DNA of 64,000 bases from Pseudomonas sp. KU26590 (GTDB lineage Bacteria > Pseudomonadota > Gammaproteobacteria > Pseudomonadales > Pseudomonadaceae), in NCBI RefSeq assembly GCF_026153515.1, contig NZ_CP110644.1:4059501-4123500 (forward strand), in the 5' to 3' direction. The notes under the pieces were generated by a model. It saw nothing but the letters and a program-made list of their open reading frames with translations, was not told where the DNA came from and did not search any database. Position numbers and translations under genes: made by a program. Shown piece after piece: positions 8,636 to 17,808 of this stretch (the first letter of the stretch is position 1; every line of letters starts with the position of its first letter).

Positions 8636-9765
8636 GTGATCTGGCCATTCCGATCATAATCATGCTGCTGGCCGTAACAGGCGAAGCCGTCATTCTGCAG
8701 TGGATGCAGCGCAAGCCGGTTGACTGGCATGACGTGGTGTTCAATCTGAATTCCGGCCACCTCATGCTGTGGCTGTTCCGTGGCATGGAAGTAACCTGTT
8801 ACGGACTTGCTGTGACTTACTTGAGCCTTGGCCTGCTGGATACATGGCCGCCACTATTGGTCTGGGCGTTCGCGTTGCTGGCATGGGATTTCTGTTTCTA
8901 CTGGTTGCACCGCCTTCACCACCACGTTGGCCTGCTCTGGGCCGTGCATGTGGTGCATCACCAGGGTGAGCACTTTAACATGTCCTTGGGTGTGCGTAAT
9001 TCGTGGTATTCATCGCTCACCTCGATTCCGTTCTTCATTCCGCTGGCCGTGCTGGGGGTGCCACTGCATGTGTTTGTCGCAGTGTCGATCCTGCATTACT
9101 CGATGCAGTTTTTTAACCATAATGCGCTGATACCCAAGCTGGGCGTGCTGGAGAAGATTTTCGTCACCCCAACCCATCATCGTGTGCATCACGTCAAAGA
9201 CAGGGCCTATTCCGATAAGAACTTCGGTGGCACTTTCATTTTCTGGGACAAGCTGTTCGGTACATTTTCCAGCCTGCCCGATACCCCTTACACATTCGGA
9301 ATCGGTGGACCTCGCTCTTCCGCTAACCCGTTCTGGGCCAGCAACGTGCCCTTCCTGCGTTACCTGCGACTGTCGATAACATCGGACGAGCCGACCCGCT
9401 CGCGCGTCTCGGGCTTGAGCATTTTCAGCGGCGCGTTGCTGCTTTTCGCGCTGGTGGTGGGTTACATCTATCAGTACGGCTATGGCTACAGCGACATCAC
9501 CTGGCCGCAGGTCGTCCTGTTCGTCTTTCTCGTGATGGGCTCGGTGGCGCTGGGGGGAATGACCGAAGCGAGGACCTGGAGTGTTCCTGTCTGGCTGGTA
9601 GTATGCCTGGGGCTGGCGTTGCTGTTTCTGGGTTATTACGGCTGGTCGCAGGTGTACTGGCAATTGCCGATGGTCGCCCTGGCCTTGCACGGGGCATGGG
9701 TGGCCCTTTCTTCTCGCGGCTACAACCTTTCAACCGCAAATCCGGTGGAAAAACATCATGGCTGA
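8632..9765 (+). CDS. Sterol desaturase/fatty-acid hydroxylase superfamily protein
   Basis: 377 residues from ATG 8632 (ATGA overlap with PAP2). The three histidine boxes of the di-iron hydroxylase superfamily are clear: HRLHHH (about residue 100), HVVHH (about 110) and THHRVHHVKD (about 180). Four N-terminal membrane segments precede and surround them. After residue ~270 a second hydrophobic part with four more segments is appended; the core family is about 270 residues, so the tail is an extension. Expected chemistry is O2-dependent hydroxylation or desaturation of a lipid. Confidence 0.87.
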   Translation: MSDLAIPIIIMLLAVTGEAVILQWMQRKPVDWHDVVFNLNSGHLMLWLFRGMEVTCYGLAVTYLSLGLLDTWPPLLVWAFALLAWDFCFYWLHRLHHHVGLLWAVHVVHHQGEHFNMSLGVRNSWYSSLTSIPFFIPLAVLGVPLHVFVAVSILHYSMQFFNHNALIPKLGVLEKIFVTPTHHRVHHVKDRAYSDKNFGGTFIFWDKLFGTFSSLPDTPYTFGIGGPRSSANPFWASNVPFLRYLRLSITSDEPTRSRVSGLSIFSGALLLFALVVGYIYQYGYGYSDITWPQVVLFVFLVMGSVALGGMTEARTWSVPVWLVVCLGLALLFLGYYGWSQVYWQLPMVALALHGAWVALSSRGYNLSTANPVEKHHG

Positions 9766-10852
9766 GTCACTTGCCCCCTTGTCATTCCCTGCCGATGGCG
9801 AACAGGCATTTCACCACGCCCTCAAACGAGCGGCCCATGCCTATCTGGCAGACGATCATCGCTACGCAAGCATTCGGCAAAAGGTGACGGCATTGCTTCT
9901 TATACTGCTGTGCGGTGGTTTTTATGCCTCGAGCCTTATGCAACACAATGCGTGGGCATTCGTGGGCTGCTATTTCATGTTTGTCCTGACAGGCATGCTA
10001 CTCAACGTGATGGTGTTTCACGACGCCACCCACAATGCCTTTTTCCGGGAAGCCTGGGCAAACCGACTGGTGGGGAGGTTGATGACGTTGCCGCTCGGGA
10101 TTGATCCAGATTATTGGCGAGTCAGGCATGTGCAGTTTCATCATGCCTATGCCAACGTTGAACATTACGATCTGGACACCGAGGAAAATGGCGTCCTGCG
10201 ACAGTCGCCCTTCCAGGGCTGGCGTAAACACATGCGCTATCAACATATTTACTGGCCCATGGTCGCAGCGCTGTCGCTGCCCTACATCTCATGGATATTC
10301 GACTGGTCGGACCGCCTTGGGAAGACGCCGCTAAAAGTCAAAAGAACTCTTCCGGGAAACAAAGGCTGGGCAGTATTTCTGGCCAGTAAGGCATGCCATT
10401 TGCTGCTGGTACTGATAGTGCCGCTGTTGATATTCGAGGGTAGCTGGGCGACGGTACTGATCGCCTACTTTGTGAGCCAGATGCTCGCCTCTCTATGGGT
10501 GGTATTTCTGCTGCTCGGTACGCACTGGGCAGAAGCAGAGTTCTATCAGCCATCAGGCAGTCCGTTGATGCCACACGGCTGGTATCGACATAACTTCGCG
10601 ACAACCTGTGACTGGCAAACCAATCCACGCTGGCTGCACCATGTCGTGGGCGGGCTGAATTTTCATCTGACTCACCACCTGTTCCCTGGCTGGAGTCATC
10701 GACACTACCCGGCGCTGGCAAACATCATCGCCGATCTGGCCCCCCGCCACGGCATGCACTATCGCTGTATTGACTACCGTGAGTTGCTCAGGCAGCAGCG
10801 AAAGTTCCTGCGCAGCATGGGGCAGAGCACGCAGGTGACGAATATCACCTGA
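9758..10852 (+). CDS. Fatty-acid desaturase family protein
   Basis: 364 residues, last gene of the seven-gene operon, overlapping the previous gene by eight bases. The histidine boxes are HDATH (about residue 88), HVQFHHAY (about 125) and HLTHHLFPG (about 308), spaced as in front-end/acyl-lipid desaturases, with membrane segments in between. The enzyme would introduce a double bond into an acyl chain using two iron atoms and O2. A stem (CCAGAAG/CTTCTGG) follows within 15-35 bp of the stop. Confidence 0.88.
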   Translation: MAESLAPLSFPADGEQAFHHALKRAAHAYLADDHRYASIRQKVTALLLILLCGGFYASSLMQHNAWAFVGCYFMFVLTGMLLNVMVFHDATHNAFFREAWANRLVGRLMTLPLGIDPDYWRVRHVQFHHAYANVEHYDLDTEENGVLRQSPFQGWRKHMRYQHIYWPMVAALSLPYISWIFDWSDRLGKTPLKVKRTLPGNKGWAVFLASKACHLLLVLIVPLLIFEGSWATVLIAYFVSQMLASLWVVFLLLGTHWAEAEFYQPSGSPLMPHGWYRHNFATTCDWQTNPRWLHHVVGGLNFHLTHHLFPGWSHRHYPALANIIADLAPRHGMHYRCIDYRELLRQQRKFLRSMGQSTQVTNIT

Positions 10853-10864
10853 AGAACTCAGACC

Positions 10865-10886
10865 CAGAAGCTTTGTGACTTCTGGC
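10865..10886 (+). terminator. Stem-loop after the seven-gene operon
   Basis: Inverted repeat CCAGAAG ... CTTCTGG with an eight-base loop, 13 bp past the desaturase stop. There is no T-run, so it may only be an mRNA-stabilising hairpin; the stronger terminator is at 11121-11145. Confidence 0.4.
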
Positions 10887-11290
10887 ACCACCGCATTAAT
10901 ATTGTTTGTCTACTTTTCCCGTTGTGGGGCATTTTGTCGCTCAACAGCCGGCGCAGTCGCGAATTGAGTGTGCAGTGGGCGCTCATTCGGTCCTAGCGCA
11001 AGGAGATCTGTCTGGAGATTTGTCGCCGTAAATATCTCGAGAAACATCGTCAGAGCCTGCGCAAGTGGAAGGTAACGCGCACATGATCCGGGATGACCGA
11101 GGACTTTCCCGCCCCCAACAAAAAACCCGCCGAAGCGGGTTTTTCCAAGACCATCCCGACTCCCTGTCGGCTGCCTCCGAGGCGATGGTCGATCGTCCTT
11201 GATCCTGGTGAACTCCTGCTCACCACTTGATGGATCCAATGCTACGGGGGACGGACCAGGTCGGAAATGGCCAAATCCCTCCACCGCGTG
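10887..11290. other. Gene-free stretch between the operon and the group II intron
   Basis: About 400 bp. One plus frame from about 10921 to the TGA at 11084-11086 reads like protein but holds one TAG at 10994-10996. The second half, ending KWKVTRT, is rich in Lys/Arg and could be the relic of a decayed gene. A rho-independent terminator follows at 11121-11145. From about 11150 to 11290 I see nothing except the flank of the intron's 3' end. Confidence 0.45.
11121..11145. terminator. Rho-independent terminator, bidirectional
   Basis: A-run, then CCCGC-CGAA-GCGGG, then TTTTT: a GC stem with a tetraloop flanked by A and T runs, so it can terminate transcription from either side. It sits between the operon and the intron. 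Confidence 0.75.
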
Positions 11291-11329
11291 ATCGCGGTAG
11301 GGATGGCAGTTACCCGCCCCCCCCGCACA

Positions 11330-11362
11330 GATCCGTACGTGCGGAACTACCGCATACGGCTC
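11330..11362 (-). ncRNA. Group II intron domain V
   Basis: 33-nt hairpin, the most conserved catalytic RNA element of group II introns: paired AGCCGTATGCGG and CCGCACGTACGG arms closing a short loop, with the characteristic two-base bulge region and the AGC triad near the 5' arm. It fixes the intron's strand (minus) and the position of its 3' end. Confidence 0.8.
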
Positions 11363-12761
11363 CTGCCTCGGGTACGTGACGCGAAGCGATCCTCAGGATA
11401 TGGGTGTGCATTCTTTAGGCTGGATATGTAGTGATTTGTGAGCAACCCGAAGCGAGACCATTGCAGCCGATTCCGCTGGCTATGTCGCATGAGCGCCTGG
11501 CGCCAATATCGACAAACGGCTTTCCTGAAGCCACTCAGCCGCTTTGAGTTTCCCGGTACCGCGTGGTAATTGAAGTACCCACGTACCCCCGGGTAAGCCA
11601 TTGCCTTTGAACCTGGATGGGTTCATGACGCCGGTATTTCAACTCACCCCGGATAGCCAGCAACGTCGCACGCATACGCTTTTTGACAGTCAGTCGCAGT
11701 ACTTGGAAGTCACCGCGTCGGCTGACACTACAACAGTGGGTGAAACCCAGGAAATCAAAAGTCTCCGGTTTTCTCAAACCTCGTTTCCTGCGATTCATCA
11801 CGGCAAAACGACCAAACTCAATCAGTCGTGTTTTCGAGGTGTTGAGCGATAGACCGAACCTGGCCAACCGTTCCTGCAACTGCACCAGAAACTGCTGAGC
11901 CTGCATTTTCGTCCTGAACCCCACCACACTGTCATCCGCATAGCGCGCGACAATCACATCGCCACGGGCGTGGCGCTCGCGCCACTGCCTTGCCCATAGA
12001 TCCAGCGCGTAGTGAAGATAGATATTTGCCAGCAGCGGCGATATCACTGCCCCTTGGGGCGTCCCCTTGGTCGCAGCCACCCTACGGCCATCCTCCATAA
12101 CACCCGCTTGAAGCCATTTGCAGCTAAGCCCGAGCAAGCGCCGGTCTGCAATCCGGTGCCCCAGAAACATCAGCATCCATTCATGGCCGATCTCATCAAA
12201 GAACGATGTGATATCCGCATCAAGTATCCAGTTCACCTTTTGACTTTTCAGCGCGACCGTTAACGCATCTAGCGCATCGTGCTGACTGCGGCCCGGTCGA
12301 AACCCATACGAGAACCCAAGAAAGTCTTCCTCATAGATCGCATTCAGAACGGTGACAACCGCCTGCTGTACGATCTTGTCCTCCAAAGAAGCAATACCCA
12401 ACGGGCGCTGCCTGCCATCGGCTTTGGGAATGTAGACCCGCCGCGATGGCGTTGCTCGAAAAGCTCCTTTGTGAAGCCTTCCGTACAACTCCGTCACACG
12501 CTGGAGAAGACCTTCCTCATAGTCTCGCCACGACATACCGTCCACGCCTACCGCAGCATCGCGACGCAGCGCATAAAAGCTCTGCGCCAATAACTGTGGT
12601 GTGATGTGGTGTAGCAATGCCGTGAACTGCATGCCCTTGTTCCTGCGGACTGCTTCACGTACACCTTCAAGCCCCATCGACGCGCAACTGATCCGGCTCT
12701 GTGTCCGGGGCACGGGAGGCCTGTCGGTGTTTCCCTTGGCTACGTCCCTTTCCTCCACCAT
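11347..12761 (-). pseudogene. ltrA: Group II intron reverse transcriptase/maturase, frameshifted near the C-terminus
   Basis: The RT domains are clear: VYIPKADGRQRPLGI, VQQAVVTVLNAIYEEDFLG, SYGFRPGRSQHDALDAL, GTPQGAVISPLLANIYLH, and the catalytic RYADD box. The main frame runs off into unrelated codons at 11535. The maturase X domain (VRGYFNYHAVP, KNAHPYPEDRFASR) continues in another frame from about 11595 to a stop at 11347. The spacing between QWL and GYF is one base short of that in the family. The likely lesion is a lost base in the homopolymer at 11586-11590 (five C on the plus strand). Start placed at ATG 12761 (MVEERDVAKGN); the frame stays open up to 13097 through intron RNA sequence. 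Either the intron is splicing-deficient or the run is mis-sequenced. Confidence 0.8.
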
Positions 12762-13096
12762 CTCCGCAGGGCCAAGCCCTTTGTTCGATGGCTTCTCAGG
12801 TACTACGGACGTATCCGACTTCTCAGCGGCGTAAGCAGCAGGGTTACGGCTTTTGGCCTTTCCTGCTCCGCCCGGTGCTTGCGCACCGGGCGCCGCTGAG
12901 ATCTCCCAGTTTCTGTGCAAAGGACTTCCCGACGTGCACAGGGTCTCCGACCGCGCGGGATCAGAGAATGACTGGCGTATAGCGCCATGCTCCGTATTGC
13001 CTTCTGCTTCGCTTAACAGCATCGGCATCCCGGATTCCTGATTACGCGGCTCAATGGCTGGCCCATCGGTTTCCCCTGTCAACGCTTCACCCTGCA

Positions 13097-13978
13097 CCTC
13101 GCGATTTGATGCTCGTCGCCTGGCTCAGCGAAGCCCTGGCGCACAAATACCACTTTCTCGGCATCACCTTCGGCCTGACCCTGGCCGAGCGGATTCTTGA
13201 ACGCTTCTGGGATGACCTGTTCCCGGCGCTGGACGAAGGCCTGGAAGAACGCGCCGCGCGCCTGGCCTGGCTGAAGACCACCCTGGCCGACGTGGTGGGC
13301 GGGCTGCCGATCACCCAGGGCGACTCGTTCGGCCTGCTGCGCTACGACGAGTCCCGGCACATCGAGAACCTGGCGCTGCAAAACCCCCAGGCCATGCGCA
13401 TCGCGCTGGACGAAGGCAAGATCAACGCGGAAATCTTCCAGCGTTCGGTGGTGCTGACCGACACCGAACACTTCCTGCGCAAGGCCTCGGAAATCACCGA
13501 CAGCCTGCAGGCCTGCCGGGCGTTGCAAGCCACGGCGGATCGTCTGTTTGGTGTTGAGGCGCCAAGCTTCGCCGGCCTGAGCGAGATCCTTTCCCGCGCC
13601 GCGCAACTGGCGGAAAAACTGCTCAAGGACCGTGGCGTGGAGGTCAATCCGGCGCCCGCGCAACCGACCGTCGAGCCTGTCGCCGAAACAGCCGATCAAC
13701 CCGCTGCGGGGCCTGCCATGACCATCACCGTGAAAGACACCGCGTCAGTGCCCCTGCGCACCACCCCGCTGACCCGCGACGAAGCCTTCACCATGCTCGC
13801 CGGCGTCGCCCAGTTCTTCAAACAGACCGAGCCACAAAGCCCGGTGCCGTACCTGATCGAACGCGCGATCAAATGGGGCAACATGCCGCTGGAAGGCTGG
13901 CTGAACGACGTCATCAAGGACAGCAACGTGGTGGACAGCATTCGCGACGTGCTGGGGACCAAAGAGCCGAAGGGCTGA
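13097..13978 (+). pseudogene. tssA: T6SS baseplate/sheath protein TssA (ImpA family), 5'-truncated
   Basis: The frame is open from the intron border, RDLMLVAWLSEAL, a conserved stretch about 70 residues into normal TssA (ImpA_N domain: LTLAERILERFWDDLFP). It ends with the TssA C-terminal signature EPQSPVPYLIERAIKWGNMPLEGWL. About 293 codons remain. The N-terminus (start codon and the GxD/Y segment) is missing and is not on the far side of the intron. TssA coordinates sheath assembly; no other tss gene follows, so this is a relic of a T6SS operon. The first possible start codons in the remnant are TTG 13106 and ATG 13109. Confidence 0.85.
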
Positions 13979-14001
13979 TACGGCACGCAAGTGCGGTTGC
14001 C

Positions 14002-14048
14002 GGGGACAGATTGATTTAGGGTGAAGCCCTGTAAATCAATCTGTCCCC
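14002..14048. repeat. Perfect 17-bp inverted repeat after the tssA remnant
   Basis: Arms GGGGACAGATTGATTTA and its exact complement, separated by 13 bases. Repeats opening GGGGACAGATT are a widespread class of mobile palindromes in proteobacteria. Here it may also end transcription of tssA. Confidence 0.7.
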
Positions 14049-14133
14049 ATAAACAGCTCTGACTGCAGGACCGGCTTAAGCCGGGAAGAGGCTGGTGTCA
14101 CCACCATTTCCACTGAATGCACGCGCACTCACT

Positions 14134-14220
14134 GTAGGAGCCGGCTTGCTGGCGAACGTGGTGGCGCTGGACTGGAGATGCCGACTGACCCACTGCGTTC
14201 GCCAGCGAGCCGGCTCCTAC
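14134..14220. repeat. REP pair (GTAGGAGCCGGCTTGCTGGCGAA type)
   Basis: Two inverted REP units, GTAGGAGCCGGCTTGCTGGC and GCCAGCGAGCCGGCTCCTAC, about 45 bp apart, forming the usual REP doublet. It fills most of the gap between the tssA remnant and the chemoreceptor gene; half of a second REP type (ACCGGGTTTAGCCGGGAAGA) follows at about 14296. Confidence 0.88.
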
Positions 14221-14357
14221 AAACCGAATAAATCGGATCAATGGCTTCCAGGCGGAAGCAGGTCCTGGTGACCGCACGCAGTCTTTCTAGTGGAACCGGG
14301 TTTAGCCGGGAAGAGGCCGGTGTGGCCAGTCGCGATGTCGCGGCCTTACAAGGTACC

Positions 14358-16364
14358 TCAGGTCTGATTGCCACCCCGGCTCAATGCACCCAGGCGACCG
14401 GAGATCGACTGCATGCCTTTGCCCAGTTCGCGCAAGGTGCCGGCATCCCGCGCGCCTTGTTCGCTGGAGGCGTGAATGCGCACCGCCAGCTCATTGATTT
14501 CGTGGGTGACATGGCTCTGTTCCTGGGCGGCCACCGCGATCTGATGGGCGCGTTGCACGATGTCGTCGAAGCTGAAGACGGTGGTGCCCAGTGTGGCGGC
14601 GACGTTGACGGCCTGTTGCACCGACTCACGGGTGCGCGTGGCGCCGTTCTGCATCGTCGAGACCGCCGCAGTGGAGGCCTGACGCAGTTGCGAGATCATC
14701 TCCTGAATCTCGTTCGCCGAGGCCTGGGTGCGCCCTGCAAGGGTGCGGACCTCATCGGCCACCACCGCAAAGCCACGCCCCTGTTCGCCTGCGCGCGCTG
14801 CTTCGATGGCGGCGTTGAGGGCCAGCAGGTTGGTCTGTTGCGAGATCGATTTGATCACCTCCAGCACGCTGCCCACGCGCTCGATGTCATCGCCCAATTG
14901 GGTGATGGCGCCCGCCGCCCCGGCAATGTCCGTTGCCAGTACTTCGATGGACTGGCTGTTGCTGTTGACCTGATCCTGGCTTTTCTGCGCATCGCCCAGC
15001 GAACGGCGGGCGGTGTCGGAGCAGTCCGTGGTGTTCTGGGCGACTTCGTTGGCACTGGCCGACATCTCGGTGATCGCGGTCGCCAGCAAGGTGTTGTCCT
15101 GGCGCTGGGATTCGGCCCGCTCGGCGACGCCTTGGGACAGCTGCGCCAGGTCGTTGGCCTGGCGTTCCAGGGACACCGATTCCTCGGCGATGCGGTGCAG
15201 CATGTTGCGCAGGGAACCTGCGTATCGGTTGACCGACTCACGCAGCGCGCCGATCTCGTCAGCCCGCAAAATCGCCAGTTGAGTGTCGGTACGCCCGCCC
15301 TGCCCCAGGCTGTCGATTTGCGCGGTGGTTTCCTCCAGTTGCGCCAGCAGCCGCTTGCCTGCCAGCCAGGCCAGACCCAGCAGCACGCCCAACAGCGGCA
15401 ACAGGAATAACAGAATTTGTCCGGTGAGGCGGTTGGCCAGGCCGACGACGCGGGCTTCCGGGGTCACCAGGCCAATGCGCCAGCCCGTGCCGGCCATGGT
15501 CGCCAAGGTGACGTAGGCCGGGCCGTTGAGCCGGCCATCCTGCTCAATCCTCAGAGTTGAGAGGGCCGAGGTGTTGCTCGCGAGCTGATCAGCCACCGGC
15601 TTCAACCAAGGTTGCTCCTGGCTCAATCCGGTAATGGTCAGCAGGCCCTTGGTGCCTTTCGCATCGGGGAAATACAGCACGTTGCCTGAAGGATCCACCG
15701 CGAATGCGTAGCCGTCGGTGACGCCGCCTTTCTCTTTGAGGAAAGCCGCCAGACCGTCAAGTTTCAGGTCGATGGTCGCGACCCCGGCAAACGCGCCCTG
15801 CGCCCGATAAGGGACGCTGCAGGTGGTCATGGCCACGCCGCTGACCGGGTCCTGGTACGCATCGGACCAGACGCAACGGCCTGCCGGTGAAGATTTGGCC
15901 CCGGTGTACCAGGTTTCAGCCTGATAGGGCGGCGTTTTGGCCTGGTTGTATTCGTCCGAAAAGTCCAGCCGATTGCCCGCGTCCCGTGCCCAGAAAAAAC
16001 TGCGACGCTCGGTGCCTGCAGCAAATGCGTTGGGCTCCGGCCACACGCCGCCACCGGCGATGGCGGAATCCCCCTGGCTGTCGATCAGCGCGGGGAAATT
16101 GCTCATGTACAGGGTTTCTTCGCGGGGCAGCGTCTCTGCCAGCAGCGCCATGGCAGCAGCGGTCCCTTCGATGCGGCTCAAGGGCAACGCCAGCTGACGG
16201 GTGATGGCGCTGGCTGACTGCTCCGCCGACTCAGTGCCGGCGGCCACCAGTTGGGGTTTGCCCCCCAGGGTCATGACCGCAAAAATCGCCACCGCCGTGA
16301 GCACCAGCAATGCCAGGATCCCCAGAGTCATTCGTCCAGCAATACGGCGGGGAATCAAAGACAT
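14358..16364 (-). CDS. Methyl-accepting chemotaxis protein, periplasmic double-Cache type
   Basis: 668 residues. N-terminal membrane segment (about 12-35), a ~270-residue periplasmic domain of the dCache type ([40 protein letters not shown]), a second membrane segment (about 305-325), HAMP-like linker, and the conserved signalling tip [20 protein letters not shown]. Start set at ATG 16364 with GGAG seven bases upstream; TTG at 16370 would add two residues. The ligand is unknown; the amino-acid Y/R/W/Y motif is incomplete here. It stands alone between REPs and phnP. Confidence 0.93.
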   Translation of the reverse strand: MSLIPRRIAGRMTLGILALLVLTAVAIFAVMTLGGKPQLVAAGTESAEQSASAITRQLALPLSRIEGTAAAMALLAETLPREETLYMSNFPALIDSQGDSAIAGGGVWPEPNAFAAGTERRSFFWARDAGNRLDFSDEYNQAKTPPYQAETWYTGAKSSPAGRCVWSDAYQDPVSGVAMTTCSVPYRAQGAFAGVATIDLKLDGLAAFLKEKGGVTDGYAFAVDPSGNVLYFPDAKGTKGLLTITGLSQEQPWLKPVADQLASNTSALSTLRIEQDGRLNGPAYVTLATMAGTGWRIGLVTPEARVVGLANRLTGQILLFLLPLLGVLLGLAWLAGKRLLAQLEETTAQIDSLGQGGRTDTQLAILRADEIGALRESVNRYAGSLRNMLHRIAEESVSLERQANDLAQLSQGVAERAESQRQDNTLLATAITEMSASANEVAQNTTDCSDTARRSLGDAQKSQDQVNSNSQSIEVLATDIAGAAGAITQLGDDIERVGSVLEVIKSISQQTNLLALNAAIEAARAGEQGRGFAVVADEVRTLAGRTQASANEIQEMISQLRQASTAAVSTMQNGATRTRESVQQAVNVAATLGTTVFSFDDIVQRAHQIAVAAQEQSHVTHEINELAVRIHASSEQGARDAGTLRELGKGMQSISGRLGALSRGGNQT

Positions 16365-16501
16365 GGTCAAACTCCGAAGGAAATGTAGGGCTACATTTGC
16401 AACGGCCGTGACAGGAAAAAGTTGAAGCCGGAACGATGTTTAAGCGACATCGGCGACAGGTGGTTATAGGACGACTCGCCAAGCGTCTCCCCGCCCCCCG
16501 G

Positions 16502-17251
16502 TCAGACCTCCATTGCGTCCCGCGCCACCTGAATGTGGTCGGGCAGTTCCGCGGCATGTTCCAAAAACCACGCATCCAGCGTATGCCCGACATGGGTCAG
16601 CACGGCTCGCGTAGGCTTGAGCGCTTCAATGATCTGCAGCGCCAGATTCACATCATTGTGGTTACGCGGCGTCTGCGGTTGCGGCGGCATGGAGCAGTCG
16701 AGGACCAGCACGTCGAGCGCCTCGCGCTGCAAAAAAGCCCGGGTGTCGTGGGGCAAGCCGACGGTGTCGGTGAGATAGGCGATGCGCCGGCCGCCGCCTT
16801 CGAGCAAATAACCCAGCGTCGGTTTGGAGTGCAGCAGCGGCAGTGCGGTGAGTTGCAGTTCGCCCAGCGCGCGGCTTTCGAAGGGCATGAACGGCTGGCT
16901 GAAATCGAGAATGCCGGGGTGTTTGTACAGGTCCGACAGCCCTTCGGCGTCCACCGGGCCGTGGACCGGGATGACCAGCCCCTGCCCCCAGCGCAGGTGC
17001 AGCAGACCTTGAGCATGGTCGGCGTGGTAGTGGGTTTGCAGGATTCCACTGAGGCTGCGCGGCGGGAAGCGTTCGGTCAGGTCGGGCAAGCCGCTGTCGA
17101 TCAGCCAGCGCTGTTCGCCCAGTTCCACCAGCGCGCAACACGGGCGTCGACGCAGGCGTTGGTCGGCGTGGGCGGCGTGACAGGCTGCGCATTCACAGCC
17201 GTAGACCGGCACTTGCCGCGCATCCCCTGTGCCCAAAAGGGTCAGGCGCAT
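16502..17251 (-). CDS. phnP: PhnP, phosphoribosyl cyclic phosphodiesterase
   Basis: 249 residues, MBL fold with THYHADHAQG metal motif (about 73-82) and a zinc-ribbon-like CECAACHAAH near the N-terminus, both typical of PhnP. It opens the 1,2-cyclic phosphate left by C-P lyase, giving ribose 1,5-bisphosphate. Last gene of the phn operon; its start overlaps phnN by 10 bp. The tail has the family's THVGHTLD element. Confidence 0.93.
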   Translation of the reverse strand: MRLTLLGTGDARQVPVYGCECAACHAAHADQRLRRRPCCALVELGEQRWLIDSGLPDLTERFPPRSLSGILQTHYHADHAQGLLHLRWGQGLVIPVHGPVDAEGLSDLYKHPGILDFSQPFMPFESRALGELQLTALPLLHSKPTLGYLLEGGGRRIAYLTDTVGLPHDTRAFLQREALDVLVLDCSMPPQPQTPRNHNDVNLALQIIEALKPTRAVLTHVGHTLDAWFLEHAAELPDHIQVARDAMEV

Positions 17252-17808
17252 GCGGGGGCGCGCTCCAGTCGCTGCATCAATCGGGCGACGGTTTGCTCCA
17301 GCGCGCCGGAGTTGTCCAGCACGATCAACGACGGGTCGCTCACCTGCACGTCGTCAGCAAACTGTGCATTGCGCGCCAGTCGGGTTTCGATGTCTTCGGC
17401 CGATTCCCGCGCGCGACTGAGCAATCGATGCCGCAATACCGATTGATCCACGGTCAGCAGCACCACACACAGCGACGGATAACGCGACCGCGCTTGAGGC
17501 AGATGGCCGCGCGAGCCGTTGACCAGCACGTCGTGACCGCCGGCCAGCCATTGATCGATCTCTATAGGGATGCCGTAATGCAAGCCGTTGGCCGACCAGC
17601 TCAAGGCAAACGCGCCCTGGCCCTGCAGTTCGTCGAAGCGCTCAATGCTGACGGCCTGGGCCGCTTCGCCCTTGGCTTCCGCCGATCGGGTGATGACCCG
17701 CCGCACGATGCGGCAGTCCCGCGCGGCCAATGCCTCGCGGGCCGCGTCCAGCAGGCTGTCCTTGCCCGAACCCGAGGGCCCGATGAGATAGATCAACCTG
17801 CCTGCCAT
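17242..17808 (-). CDS. phnN: PhnN, ribose 1,5-bisphosphate phosphokinase
   Basis: 188 residues, guanylate-kinase-like P-loop GPSGSGKDSLL at residues 10-20 and an arginine-rich lid region (VLRHRLLSRARES). It phosphorylates ribose 1,5-bisphosphate to PRPP, closing the phosphonate route. ATG 17808 overlaps the phnM stop by one base (TGATG), which is preferred over TTG 17811. Confidence 0.93.
   Translation of the reverse strand: MAGRLIYLIGPSGSGKDSLLDAAREALAARDCRIVRRVITRSAEAKGEAAQAVSIERFDELQGQGAFALSWSANGLHYGIPIEIDQWLAGGHDVLVNGSRGHLPQARSRYPSLCVVLLTVDQSVLRHRLLSRARESAEDIETRLARNAQFADDVQVSDPSLIVLDNSGALEQTVARLMQRLERAPACA

Larger units (their letters stand above)
11291..13096 (-). mobile_element. Group II intron with encoded reverse transcriptase/maturase
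   Basis: On the minus strand a canonical domain V hairpin lies at 11330-11362 (GAGCCGTATGCGG loop TCCGCACGTACGG). It is followed by a domain-VI-like stem and an intron 3' end ending ...CCGCGAT at 11291. The intron-encoded protein lies upstream and its stop falls inside domain V, as in this intron family. The 5' end is placed at about 13096 because the minus strand reads GTGCAGGG there, a weak match to the GTGYG consensus. At ~1.8 kb it is on the short side, so a 5' truncation on insertion is possible. The right boundary touches a broken tssA; the left flank does not continue that gene. Confidence 0.78.

Noticed and set aside
12761..13097. N-terminal extension of the intron-encoded protein to 13097
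   Set aside because: It overlaps the intron's RNA domains and has low-complexity composition; ATG 12761 gives the usual maturase start, though use of an earlier start cannot be excluded.
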